Shown here piece after piece: positions 16,039 to 23,971 of a stretch of DNA of 38,914 nucleotides. The translations under genes and the position numbers were made by a program. The notes beneath the pieces are model-generated. The model was not told the origin of the DNA. It worked only from the letters and a program-made list of their open reading frames with translations, and ran no database searches. Position 1 is the stretch's first letter. Every line of letters begins with the position of its first letter. Source of the stretch: Pelotomaculum sp. UBA3102 (GTDB lineage: Bacteria > Bacillota > Desulfotomaculia > Desulfotomaculales > Pelotomaculaceae); assembly GCA_002365865.1 (NCBI GenBank), contig DFAQ01000038.1, positions 44,506 to 83,419 of the forward strand. The letters run 5' to 3'.

Positions 16039-17511
16039 CTACTTGAGCCAGCGTTTTTTACCGCGCAGGTTCTTGATTATCCCGGTCAATTCTTCGACTG
16101 CGCTCCTGGCTTCATTTTTACGGGCGATGGTGCCGTCGGGCAGAACCCACCGGATTTCCAGGGGAACGTTTCTCCTGTTTTCCTGAATGACGGTAACTTT
16201 CTCTTTCCGTACTTTATTAATCCATTCTGCTATTTCCTCTACATTCGGTACGGTTGCGGAAAGCCCCAGGATTTTTATATGGGGCGGGGCGAACAATATA
16301 CTTTCCTCCCAGGTGGTTCCTCTTTCGGCATCATCAAGATAGTGAATTTCGTCAAAAACAACATAAGCAATATTTTTTAGTTGTTCGGGTTCGCTAAAAC
16401 ACCAGTTCCTAAATATTTCCGTAGTCATAATCAACAGCGGAGCACCTGCGTTCAGGCTTATATCTCCGGTGACGAGGCCTGCCGATGCTTTCCCGAACCG
16501 GGCCTGGAAATCCCTGTATTTTTGGTTGGAAAGGGCTTTTAGCGGTGAAGTATAGACCATGCCCCGGCCGCTGGAGAGTAAGTCTTCTGCCAGCATTTCC
16601 GCCACCAGGGTTTTTCCGTTTCCGGTGGGGGCCGCCACCAGGACAGATTGTCCTTTTCTGAGAGCCTTGGCGGCCTTGATTTGAAAATCGTCCAGAACCA
16701 GTTTTTCGTTTTCTGTGGGGCGTGTTTTTTTTCGGATGGGGCGTTTTCTCCTGACCGGGGCCGGCTTTTCTTCCGGAAACCCTGAATTATTTCCGCCGGG
16801 TTCCCGGCCGAAATTCCGGCGGGATGTGCCGGCAAGGAGGTTTTCCCGCAGCTTTTTTATATCCTGCAACTTGAAAAAATAATCTTTTCCCTTGGTCTCG
16901 TAGTCGGGCATGGGGCTGAGTTTTTCTTCTTTAAGCAGGGATATTAACCGGCCTGCGGGTATTCCCAGCAAAGCGGCGGCTTCATTGGTTTTTAACTTTT
17001 CATATTCCCTGGTCAGTTTAGATAACCTGGTCCGGTTATTTTTCAGTTCTTCTAGGTCTGAGCGCCACAGGCGGATTTTTTGATCGAGAAAAAAATATTC
17101 TAAATCCCCACCGGCGATTAATCGGTTAAGAATATCCGGAGCCACTCCAAGAATACCGGCGGATTCTTTTTCGCCGGAGGAGTGATCTTTAAGGAAGGCC
17201 GGGGGGCGTGCGGCGTGGGGCGGGGCAAAATAACGACCGGATATCTCACCCAGTTGTTCCACCAGTACTTCACCGGGGAATTCCCGGCGCAGGCACCAGT
17301 AGTTTTTATTTTTAAACTTTACATTCAGCGCGTACTTTTCAGCCGTATTTTGAAATTCAGCAAGATCTATCCCCAGTTTCTCGGGGATAAAAAAGGGCCG
17401 GGACAGTTTTCCCAGAGTGTCCCGGCAATGCCGGGGTGCCGGGTGCCGTTCCGGTTTGTTGCCGGAAATTCCTGGCAGGGGCCTTTCAAACCTGGTTTTG
17501 TTTTTCGTCAA
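16039..17511 (-). CDS. Ski2-type helicase, N-terminal half with HTH-like segments
   Basis: A 490-residue protein holding the first RecA domain of a superfamily II helicase. Motif I is APTGNGKTLVAE, Ia TSPLKALSNQK, II VVFDEIHYLDD (a DEIH box), III LGLSATVPN. The N-terminal 260 residues contain two excisionase-like helix-turn-helix segments (AGILGVAPDILNRLIAGGDL and TNEAAALLGIPAGRLISLL) and a basic linker, suggesting nucleic-acid binding. The frame closes right before the expected second RecA domain, which is encoded by the next ORF. TTG 17511 is taken as the start, with GAGGTGG about 9 bp upstream. The two halves together make about 1000 residues, a normal full-length Ski2-like protein. Confidence 0.8.
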   Translation of the reverse strand: MTKNKTRFERPLPGISGNKPERHPAPRHCRDTLGKLSRPFFIPEKLGIDLAEFQNTAEKYALNVKFKNKNYWCLRREFPGEVLVEQLGEISGRYFAPPHAARPPAFLKDHSSGEKESAGILGVAPDILNRLIAGGDLEYFFLDQKIRLWRSDLEELKNNRTRLSKLTREYEKLKTNEAAALLGIPAGRLISLLKEEKLSPMPDYETKGKDYFFKLQDIKKLRENLLAGTSRRNFGREPGGNNSGFPEEKPAPVRRKRPIRKKTRPTENEKLVLDDFQIKAAKALRKGQSVLVAAPTGNGKTLVAEMLAEDLLSSGRGMVYTSPLKALSNQKYRDFQARFGKASAGLVTGDISLNAGAPLLIMTTEIFRNWCFSEPEQLKNIAYVVFDEIHYLDDAERGTTWEESILFAPPHIKILGLSATVPNVEEIAEWINKVRKEKVTVIQENRRNVPLEIRWVLPDGTIARKNEARSAVEELTGIIKNLRGKKRWLK

Positions 17512-17647
17512 ATCTTCAAGCCACCTCTGATTTTACTTGTTATCACTAGTAGTCTAGCACATTCGGTTTAAAATAAACAATATTTTTATGGGTTTTGGTC
17601 AGGCTCCCGGGGGCAGAATGTTACAAAAAGAGACATTCGCGCCCGCC

Positions 17648-17664
17648 GTGTCTTTAATTGACAC
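17648..17664. promoter_or_regulatory. Inverted repeat upstream of the sigma-54 promoter
   Basis: GTGTC (17648-17652), 7 bp, GACAC (17660-17664): a 17-bp dyad lying about 70 bp upstream of the -24/-12 element. The position is right for an upstream activator site used by a sigma-54 enhancer-binding protein. No activator gene of that class is in the window. Confidence 0.4.
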
Positions 17665-17734
17665 AGGACAATCAAACAATTTCCGGTTTAATGTTGCATC
17701 TAAAATCTTAGCGGGTGGTGAGCGAGTGCTTGCA

Positions 17735-17750
17735 TTGGCATATTTATTGC
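17735..17750 (+). promoter_or_regulatory. Sigma-54 (-24/-12) promoter
   Basis: TTGGCATATTTATTGC has the GG (17737-17738) and GC (17749-17750) dinucleotides separated by exactly 10 bp and closely fits TGGCAC-N5-TTGC. It would start transcription near 17762, about 35 bp before the 53-residue ORF and ahead of the PucR-type regulator gene. Confidence 0.7.
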
Positions 17751-17795
17751 AAAAAATTACACAGTAAAATCACTTAACGAAAAAGGGTGAGGCCG

Positions 17796-17957
17796 GTGAA
17801 TATCGATATCAGTCAAGACAAACATCAGAACCACGAACCGGTTAGTACAACATGGGTTTACGATGACGAATGTGGATGGATCGATGTGGAGTTATTTTTA
17901 GTAAGACTTAGAAAAATAGAGGAAGAATTAAGCGGCAGATTAAAAAAAACAGGTTGA
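17796..17957 (+). CDS. Small 53-residue ORF under the sigma-54 promoter
   Basis: GTG-initiated ORF of 53 codons with GGG 8 bp upstream. The product is soluble and acidic in the first half (WVYDDECGWIDVELF) and Lys/Arg-rich helical in the second (LVRLRKIEEELSGRLKK). It has one Cys and three Trp-containing turns, and no recognised family. Support for reality: correct placement 35 bp after a sigma-54 start site and codon use like the neighbours. The PucR-type regulator starts 122 bp downstream without an intervening terminator. Confidence 0.5.
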   Translation: MNIDISQDKHQNHEPVSTTWVYDDECGWIDVELFLVRLRKIEEELSGRLKKTG

Positions 17958-18079
17958 AATCAAATAAATAAGGCAGGGTTTTATCTTTTTATAGCGAAAT
18001 CATATTAATAAGCAGTCCGGTAAAGGCTGTTTGTTGTTGCAATCTTGCAATGGGTTCATATTAGAGAAAGGGGGTAGTC

Positions 18080-19246
18080 ATGACCGGAAGAAGTTTATTG
18101 GATTTATGTGATTTTAAAAGTGAGAATTCTCTGAAAGAAGAAGAGTATTTTCCATTGAACGAGGCAGATCTGAAGTTAATTAAAGATAACGCACCAAATA
18201 GAATAACTTTAAACCTCGGAAAGAATATAGCTGAGGATGAAGTACCCCTGGAATATGCTGGATATGCGATCGGTTCTATAAAAATAAACCGGAGTAAAGG
18301 GCAGGGTACGGTAAATATTTCTAAGTCAGTTATGGAATTGCTTTTAAGAAAAGCGTTTTTGGTTGAAGAGCAGCAAAGGGAAAAACAGGCCAAAGAATTG
18401 TTGGTGTCGCTGCTCTTAAACCAGGTGAACAGTAATTCCGATCCGGCGATGAATACACTGGGGCGCATTTTTGGGTATGGCATTGAAGACCCGCAAGTGG
18501 TTTTTGTAGTAGAATTTGAAAAAAAAGAACTCTTTGATGAGCAGTCTCCCGAGTGGGAGCGACTGCAGTCCGTAGCAATTAAAATTATTGAAAATTTCCT
18601 TAAATTTTCCGGCGGTTTTATTGTGGTTTCGTATTACAACGGTAGAATATTGGTGCTTAAAAATATAATTTTGGAAGAAATTTTGCGGGAACCTTTAACT
18701 TTTAAAAATAACGGAAAAGAAAAAGGCAAATACCTGTCTAAATTAAGAAAACAGCTGATTTCAATGGCGGAATCTTTACGTCAGGCGATCCTGCTGGGAA
18801 CCAAACAAGACGTTTCTGTCGGCATCGGGGAGTGTCGCAAAGGGATTTTTGCGGCGCGCAATTCTTATCAGGATGCCTGCCTGGCCTTGAAAATGGGGAA
18901 ATATTTTAAAGAAATAAAGCATGCTCAAGTTTTTCATATTTTTGATTATGCGCTCGAAAGTTTGCTGGCGCAGGTTAAGGAGGAGGAAAAGACCAGATTT
19001 ATTGAACACTATCTGGGGAGTATCAAGGGAGAGAAAGAATTGCTGGAAACCCTCGGAGCGTTCTTTCAGTGCAACCTGAATATTGCACAGGCAGCAGAGA
19101 AATCATTTTTACACCGCAATACTTTTACTTACCGGTTGGATAAGATCCAATGTCTCACGGGGTTAAATCCACGTTCCTTCTATGACGCGCTGGTATTGGC
19201 CATAGCATTGATTATGAAGCAGATTGACGCCCGCCGTACCGTGTGA
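18080..19246 (+). CDS. PucR/CdaR-type transcriptional regulator
   Basis: A 388-residue regulator with the PucR-type C-terminal HTH (about 330-385: NLNIAQAAEKSFLHRNTFTYRLDKI and LNPRSFYDALVLAIALIM). A GGDEF-like central region typical of CdaR relatives lies at about 135-290 (DVSVGIGECRKGIFAARNSYQDACLALKMGK). The N-terminal about 95 residues are a separate unassigned sensing module. Such proteins usually activate genes for use of small organic acids, purines or polyols. Strong AAGGGGGT before the ATG. It lies downstream of the sigma-54 promoter and the 53-residue ORF and upstream of the hydrogenase operon, but a 380-bp gap separates it from the latter. Target genes unknown. Confidence 0.82.
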   Translation: MTGRSLLDLCDFKSENSLKEEEYFPLNEADLKLIKDNAPNRITLNLGKNIAEDEVPLEYAGYAIGSIKINRSKGQGTVNISKSVMELLLRKAFLVEEQQREKQAKELLVSLLLNQVNSNSDPAMNTLGRIFGYGIEDPQVVFVVEFEKKELFDEQSPEWERLQSVAIKIIENFLKFSGGFIVVSYYNGRILVLKNIILEEILREPLTFKNNGKEKGKYLSKLRKQLISMAESLRQAILLGTKQDVSVGIGECRKGIFAARNSYQDACLALKMGKYFKEIKHAQVFHIFDYALESLLAQVKEEEKTRFIEHYLGSIKGEKELLETLGAFFQCNLNIAQAAEKSFLHRNTFTYRLDKIQCLTGLNPRSFYDALVLAIALIMKQIDARRTV

Positions 19247-19627
19247 AAACAGCACAAATTTATACTTAAAAATTTAGTACAATACTTATAATTTAAATAA
19301 CACGAGTAAAGCTTCTCATCCTCGGTTTTATCTTCTAATGAAATAGATTTAATTTTATTAGAAGATTATTAGAAGACTGTTTCCATAGACGTAAAATCGA
19401 GAGGGGCGTGGTAAATAAAAAATCAGGAATGATAAATAATTTTTCGCGCCTGAGTTTTTGGGTTATTTTATTTATCTGGTTAGTTAATTTAGGGATGAAA
19501 AAATCGGAGCAAAAGCAGTCTCAATCAAAGAAGGACTTTTGACATGTGATAACTGTTTAGCGTTGAGGCTTTGCATTCCTCAATCAAGCGGGGATGTAAA
19601 AAGCAATAATGTAAGGAGGTTGGAGTT
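19247..19627 (+). other. 381-bp intergenic region before the hydrogenase operon
   Basis: AT-rich leader region. It contains a possible small ORF (19408-19542, listed separately), a TATAAT at about 19289-19294 without a good -35, and a small hairpin TTGAGG/CCTCAA (19563-19583) near the SD of the first hydrogenase gene. No recognised Rex-type operator or riboswitch was found by eye. Confidence 0.4.
19408..19542 (+). CDS. Possible 44-residue single-span membrane peptide
   Basis: GTG-initiated ORF with one hydrophobic helix (FWVILFIWLVNLG) between a short N-terminal part and a Lys/Gln-rich tail. The GAGGGG just upstream is too close for an ideal SD; an internal ATG eight codons in is the alternative. 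Hydrophobic pattern is reasonable, but length and SD make it doubtful. Confidence 0.25.
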   Translation: MVNKKSGMINNFSRLSFWVILFIWLVNLGMKKSEQKQSQSKKDF

Positions 19628-20125
19628 GTGGTAGCATGTGAGTGCAAATGTGAAGAACCAGGAAAGGACGAACTGTCCAAACAACTGGAACTGATTATTG
19701 ACGAGTACAGGGGAAAGTCCAGCGGTTTGATTCAGGTACTGACCAAGGCCCAGGAGTTAATCGGGTATTTACCGAAATGGGCTTTAATCAGTATCGCCAA
19801 AGGGTTGGGGGTATCGCTTCAGGAGGTTTACGGTGTAGTTACCTTTTATGCTTTCTTCTCACTGATTCCCAGGGGCAGGCACAAGATCAGCGTGTGTGCC
19901 GGGACTGCCTGTTACGTGAAAGGAACCAACATGGTGATCAAGACAATCAGGGAAGCTTTGGGAATCAAACCCGGACAAACCACTCCCGACAGCCGGTATA
20001 CTTTAGAAATTGTTCGCTGTATCGGAGCATGCGGCTTGGCCCCGGCAATGATCATTGACGGCAAAGATGTACATGGCCGCCTGGAAGCGGAGCAAATTCC
20101 CGAGATTTTGGAGCAGTACGCTTAG
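19628..20125 (+). CDS. hndA: [FeFe]-hydrogenase NuoE-like subunit (HndA/HydC)
   Basis: A 165-residue thioredoxin-fold [2Fe-2S] protein of the NuoE/24-kDa family, the small electron-transfer subunit of NAD(P)-linked [FeFe]-hydrogenases. Cluster ligands are Cys90, Cys95 (CAGTAC), Cys131 and Cys135 (CIGAC). The helical N-terminal region with LIQVLTKAQELIGYLPKWAL and VYGVVTFYAFFSL is canonical. AAGGAGG lies 8 bp before the GTG. The N-terminus has extra Cys (ACECKC) that could be a minor metal site or simply non-conserved. First gene of an operon with hndC-like and hndD-like genes; the gap to the next gene is 132 bp. Confidence 0.92.
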   Translation: MVACECKCEEPGKDELSKQLELIIDEYRGKSSGLIQVLTKAQELIGYLPKWALISIAKGLGVSLQEVYGVVTFYAFFSLIPRGRHKISVCAGTACYVKGTNMVIKTIREALGIKPGQTTPDSRYTLEIVRCIGACGLAPAMIIDGKDVHGRLEAEQIPEILEQYA

Positions 20126-20257
20126 CAAATAACATATAACGCTCGAGTGGTGTCATGGGTTCCAAAATAAGGCGGTTGCGGTATCAAGGTCAAGCACCGT
20201 TGCCGTGACAAGGATGTCTTGAAAAATGGCTGGAGGATTAAACGGAGGTGTAATAAA

Positions 20258-21955
20258 GTGAAGTCTTTGGACCAACTGGCCAAGATTAAAGAGAGCATGC
20301 AGGAAGTCCTTAAAGTCCGTCAAGGAGAGCCGTCGGCAAACTGGAAAGCGCACATTATGGTTTGCGGCGGGCAGGGATGTATTTCGTCAAACTGCAGGGA
20401 TGTAGTTGATGCAATAAAAGAATCTATTGCTAAAAATGGCTTGGAAGAAAAGACCAAGATTGTTTTGACCGGTTGTATGGGTCCTTGCGATATGGGGCCG
20501 GTTATGATTATCTACCCCGACGGCACGTTCTACCGCAGGGTAAAGCCGAAAGATGCCGCGGCCATTATTGAGGAGCACGTCATGAAGGGGAATCCGGTAA
20601 CCCGCCTGCTTTACCGGGCACCGGGGGCCAAGGAGCCGACGCAGAGGGTTCATGATATCGACTTGTTTAAAAAGCAGAAAAAGATCGTTCTTCGTAACAC
20701 CATTTATATAGATCCGCTTTCCATTGAAGATTATATCTCCAGGGACGGTTATGCGGCACTGGGGAAAGCGGTTACCCAAATGAAACCAGAAGAAGTCGTC
20801 GCAGAAGTCAAGAAGTCAGGCCTTCGCGGGCGCGGCGGCGCGGGTTTCCCGACGGGCATGAAGTGGCAGTTTACCGCTGCTGCCGAGGGGTCTCCGAAAT
20901 ATGTCGCCTGTAACGGTGACGAGGGTGACCCGGGCGCATTCATGGACCGTTCCGTATTGGAAGGTGACCCGCACAGCGTAATTGAAGGTATGGCTATTTG
21001 CGGTTACGCCATAGGCGCGGAACAGGGCTACGTTTACGTGCGGGCCGAGTATCCGCTGGCAATTGAGAGGTTGGAGGCAGCTATCAATAGAGCCCGTGAA
21101 TTCGGTTTGTTGGGCAAGAATATCTTTAGCTCCGGGTTTAATTTCGACATTGAAATTCGCATAGGCGCCGGTGCTTTTGTTTGTGGTGAGGAAACCGCCC
21201 TGTTGACTTCAATTGAAGGCAAGCGCGGCGAGCCGAGGCCGAGGCCGCCGTTCCCGGCCCAGTCAGGCGTTTGGGGTAAACCCACGGTTCTTAACAACGT
21301 GGAAACCTGGGCCAACGTGGCGCCCATTATTTTGAACGGCGCCGACTGGTTTGCTTCCATCGGTACCGAAAAGAGCAAGGGCACCAAGGTATTCGCCCTG
21401 GCCGGCAGAATCAACAACACCGGTATTGTAGAAGTACCGATGGGCACCACTTTAAGAGAAATTGTCTTTGAAATCGGCGGCGGTATTCCCCGGAAGAAGG
21501 AGTTCAAAGCCGTACAGACCGGTGGCCCGTCAGGCGGCTGTATTCCAGCGGAACACCTGGATACTCCGGTCGATTATGACTCGCTGGGGGCGTTGGGAGC
21601 AATAATGGGCTCCGGCGGGATGATCGTCATGGACGATACCACCTGCATGGTGGATATTGCTAAATTCTTCCTTGACTTCGTGGTGGACGAGTCCTGCGGC
21701 AAGTGTTCTCCCTGCCGGATCGGTACCAAGCGGATGTATGAAATTATTGACCGCATCACCAAAGGCGAGGGCAGGGAAGGCGATATTGAGCTCCTCCAGG
21801 AGTTGGCCGTCACCATTAAGAATACTGCATTGTGTGGCCTCGGCCAGACGGCGCCGAACCCGGTTTTGAGTACAATTCGATACTTCAGGAACGAGTACGA
21901 GGAGCATATCAAGGAGCATAAGTGTGCTGCCAAGATTTGCGAACTTAAAGAATAA
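20258..21955 (+). CDS. hndC: [FeFe]-hydrogenase NAD(P)H-binding NuoF-like subunit (HndC/HydB), short form
   Basis: A 565-residue NuoF-like flavoprotein. An N-terminal thioredoxin-like [2Fe-2S] domain has Cys pairs in CGGQGCISSNC and GCMGPCDMGP. The FMN/NAD domain has GRGGAGFPTGMKW and NGDEGDPGAFMDR. An SLBB segment follows, then the N3-type [4Fe-4S] motif SCGKCSPCRIGT with the distal Cys in TALCGLGQ. It accepts electrons from or donates them to NAD(P). Start GTG 20258 is set by ACGGAGGTG; a longer frame lacks support. The chain ends at HKCAAKICELKE, without the two-[4Fe-4S] ferredoxin domain present at the C-terminus of many bifurcating HydB proteins. There is no sign of a frameshift after the stop. 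Confidence 0.92.
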   Translation: MKSLDQLAKIKESMQEVLKVRQGEPSANWKAHIMVCGGQGCISSNCRDVVDAIKESIAKNGLEEKTKIVLTGCMGPCDMGPVMIIYPDGTFYRRVKPKDAAAIIEEHVMKGNPVTRLLYRAPGAKEPTQRVHDIDLFKKQKKIVLRNTIYIDPLSIEDYISRDGYAALGKAVTQMKPEEVVAEVKKSGLRGRGGAGFPTGMKWQFTAAAEGSPKYVACNGDEGDPGAFMDRSVLEGDPHSVIEGMAICGYAIGAEQGYVYVRAEYPLAIERLEAAINRAREFGLLGKNIFSSGFNFDIEIRIGAGAFVCGEETALLTSIEGKRGEPRPRPPFPAQSGVWGKPTVLNNVETWANVAPIILNGADWFASIGTEKSKGTKVFALAGRINNTGIVEVPMGTTLREIVFEIGGGIPRKKEFKAVQTGGPSGGCIPAEHLDTPVDYDSLGALGAIMGSGGMIVMDDTTCMVDIAKFFLDFVVDESCGKCSPCRIGTKRMYEIIDRITKGEGREGDIELLQELAVTIKNTALCGLGQTAPNPVLSTIRYFRNEYEEHIKEHKCAAKICELKE

Positions 21956-22023
21956 AAAGCCGCTCCCGCAGCTTTTGAAAATAGAAAGGTAGAAAAACAC
22001 GGGAGTTTGGAGGGAAGAATGAA

Positions 22024-23754
22024 ATGATAACATTGACCATTGACAACCAGAAGATAGCGGTGGAAGAAGGAACCACGATTCTTCAGGCGGCTAAAAAGTT
22101 AGGTATAAATATTCCGACGCTTTGTTACTTGGAAAAAATCAATGAAATAGGGGCCTGCCGGCTCTGCGTGGTAGAAGTGCAGGGAGCGAAGGCTTTTGTA
22201 CCGAGTTGTGTGGCCCCGGTTGCCGAGGGTATGGTGGTCCGTACCAATACTCCGGCTATCGTTAAGGCCCGCAAGCTGGTCCTTGAGTTAATCCTTTCGG
22301 ACCACCCGATGGAGTGTCTTACCTGCGTCCGAAACGGTAACTGTGAGTTGCAGACACTGGCTGAACAGTTCGGCATTAAGGAAATTCGTTTTGACGGTGC
22401 AAAAACAGAATATCCCATCGACGATTCTACTCCGGCTATAATCAGGGATCCGCGCAAGTGTGTGCTTTGCCGCCGGTGCATTTCAGTATGTAAGGAGGTC
22501 CAGACGGTTAGCGTCCTTACCGCCCAGGAAAGGGGCTTCGACAGCGTTATTGCACCGGCGTTTAATGCAAAACTGGCTGACGTGGAATGCGTACAGTGCG
22601 GCCAGTGCTCGTTGGTATGTCCGACCGGGGCGATCCAGGAAAGAGACGATACCGACAAAGTTTGGGCTGCCCTGGCCGATCCCAAGAAACACGTTGTGGT
22701 GCAAACGGCACCGGCCACCAGGGTCCAGGTCGGTGAAACTTTGGGTATGGAACCCGGCAGTATTGTTACCGGAAAGATGGTTGCCGGATTAAGGCGCCTG
22801 GGATTCGACAAGGTTTTTGATACTGACTTTACCGCCGACCTGACTATTATGGAAGAAGGCAACGAGTTGCTCCAGCGGATCCAGACGGGCGGCACCCTGC
22901 CTATGATTACCTCCTGCAGCCCCGGTTGGATTAAATTCGCAGAGCACTTTTACCCGGATCTTTTGGCACACCTTTCCACCTGCAAGTCCCCGCAGCAAAT
23001 GTTCGGTCCTCTGGCCAAGACTTATTACGCTGAGAAAGAGGGTATTGACCCGGCTGATGTTTATTGCGTTTCAATAATGCCCTGCACGGCCAAGAAGTTC
23101 GAGTGCGGCAGGCCGGAGATGGATGACAGCGGCTACCAGGACGTTGACGTGGTGCTTACTTCGCGGGAACTGGGCCGCATGTTTAAGCAGGCTAATATTA
23201 ATCTGCCCGGGCTTCCGGAGGAAGAATACGACGCTCCGCTCGGTATTTCCACCGGTGCCGGTGAAATTTTCGGTGCTTCCGGTGGTGTGATGGAAGCGGC
23301 ACTGCGTACGGTTTACGAAGTGGTTACCGGAAAAGAACTTCCGGATATTAACTTTAAGGATTGCCGGGGTATTACCGGAGTCAAGGAAGCCACGGTTCAA
23401 GTCGGTGATCTGCCGGTGAAAATCGCTATAACCAACGGATTGGGCAATGCCAGGAAGGTGCTGGATAAAATCCGTGCCGGTGAAGCCGATTATCACTTTA
23501 TTGAAATTATGTGCTGCCCGGGTGGCTGCATCGGTGGCGGCGGTTCACCCATTCCGACCAATACAGAGATCCGCCTGAAGAGAATAGATGCCACCTATAT
23601 CGAGGACGAGCGCATGGTACTGCGCAAGTCCCATGACAACCCGGCGGTTAAAGTGCTTTACGAAGAATTCCTGGAAAAACCGCTGGGTCACAAGTCACAC
23701 GAGCTGCTTCATACCCACTATACCCCAAGAGGTTTGTGGCAAGAAGAAGAATAA
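22024..23754 (+). CDS. hndD: [FeFe]-hydrogenase catalytic subunit (HndD/HydA)
   Basis: A 576-residue catalytic subunit. The N-terminal [2Fe-2S] domain has Cys34, 45, 48 and 62. A His-Cys3 [4Fe-4S] site follows (HPMECLTCVRNGNC), then a two-[4Fe-4S] ferredoxin (CVLCRRCISVC and CVQCGQCSLVC). The H-cluster domain has L1 TSCSPGW (296-302), L2 MPCTAKKFE and L3 CCPGGCIGGGG, and the C-terminal small-subunit-like segment ends EFLEKPLGHKSHELLHTHY. L1 has Ser299 where the classical motif has a second Cys (TSCCPGW). GGAGGG lies 9 bp before the ATG. With the two upstream genes it forms a soluble NAD(P)-linked H2-producing or H2-oxidising enzyme; a terminator follows. Confidence 0.95.
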   Translation: MITLTIDNQKIAVEEGTTILQAAKKLGINIPTLCYLEKINEIGACRLCVVEVQGAKAFVPSCVAPVAEGMVVRTNTPAIVKARKLVLELILSDHPMECLTCVRNGNCELQTLAEQFGIKEIRFDGAKTEYPIDDSTPAIIRDPRKCVLCRRCISVCKEVQTVSVLTAQERGFDSVIAPAFNAKLADVECVQCGQCSLVCPTGAIQERDDTDKVWAALADPKKHVVVQTAPATRVQVGETLGMEPGSIVTGKMVAGLRRLGFDKVFDTDFTADLTIMEEGNELLQRIQTGGTLPMITSCSPGWIKFAEHFYPDLLAHLSTCKSPQQMFGPLAKTYYAEKEGIDPADVYCVSIMPCTAKKFECGRPEMDDSGYQDVDVVLTSRELGRMFKQANINLPGLPEEEYDAPLGISTGAGEIFGASGGVMEAALRTVYEVVTGKELPDINFKDCRGITGVKEATVQVGDLPVKIAITNGLGNARKVLDKIRAGEADYHFIEIMCCPGGCIGGGGSPIPTNTEIRLKRIDATYIEDERMVLRKSHDNPAVKVLYEEFLEKPLGHKSHELLHTHYTPRGLWQEEE

Positions 23755-23762
23755 GCAGCAAC

Positions 23763-23776
23763 TGACACATGTGTCA
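23763..23776. repeat. 14-bp perfect palindrome after hndD
   Basis: TGACACATGTGTCA lies 8 bp after the hydrogenase stop codon and 14 bp before the terminator stem. It uses the same GACAC/GTGTC half-sites as the repeat at 17648-17664, in the opposite arrangement. It could be a protein-binding site or chance. Confidence 0.4.
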
Positions 23777-23790
23777 TAATTTCCACAGTG

Positions 23791-23828
23791 AACCCCGCCG
23801 GGATGTTTTCCGACGGGGTTTCTTTTGG
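23791..23828 (+). terminator. Terminator of the hydrogenase operon
   Basis: The stem begins AACCCCG (23791-23797) and closes with CGGGGTT (23814-23820). Inner pairs extend it with one mismatch, and TTTCTTTT follows. Well placed 37 bp after the hndD stop. Confidence 0.85.
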
Positions 23829-23971
23829 AGAAAAAAACGGACGGGAATTATTTTTAGGAAATTATTTATGATTTTTACCTGAATAATAATGTTCTTTTGA
23901 GCAGAATATAAACTTGTTACAAAAAAACCCGGATTGATTAATTTATGCAAATAATGAGCGGGGGGTTGAGA

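Noticed and set aside
20126..20257. A 17-codon ORF between hndA and hndC
   Set aside because: Too short, no SD, no recognisable sequence.
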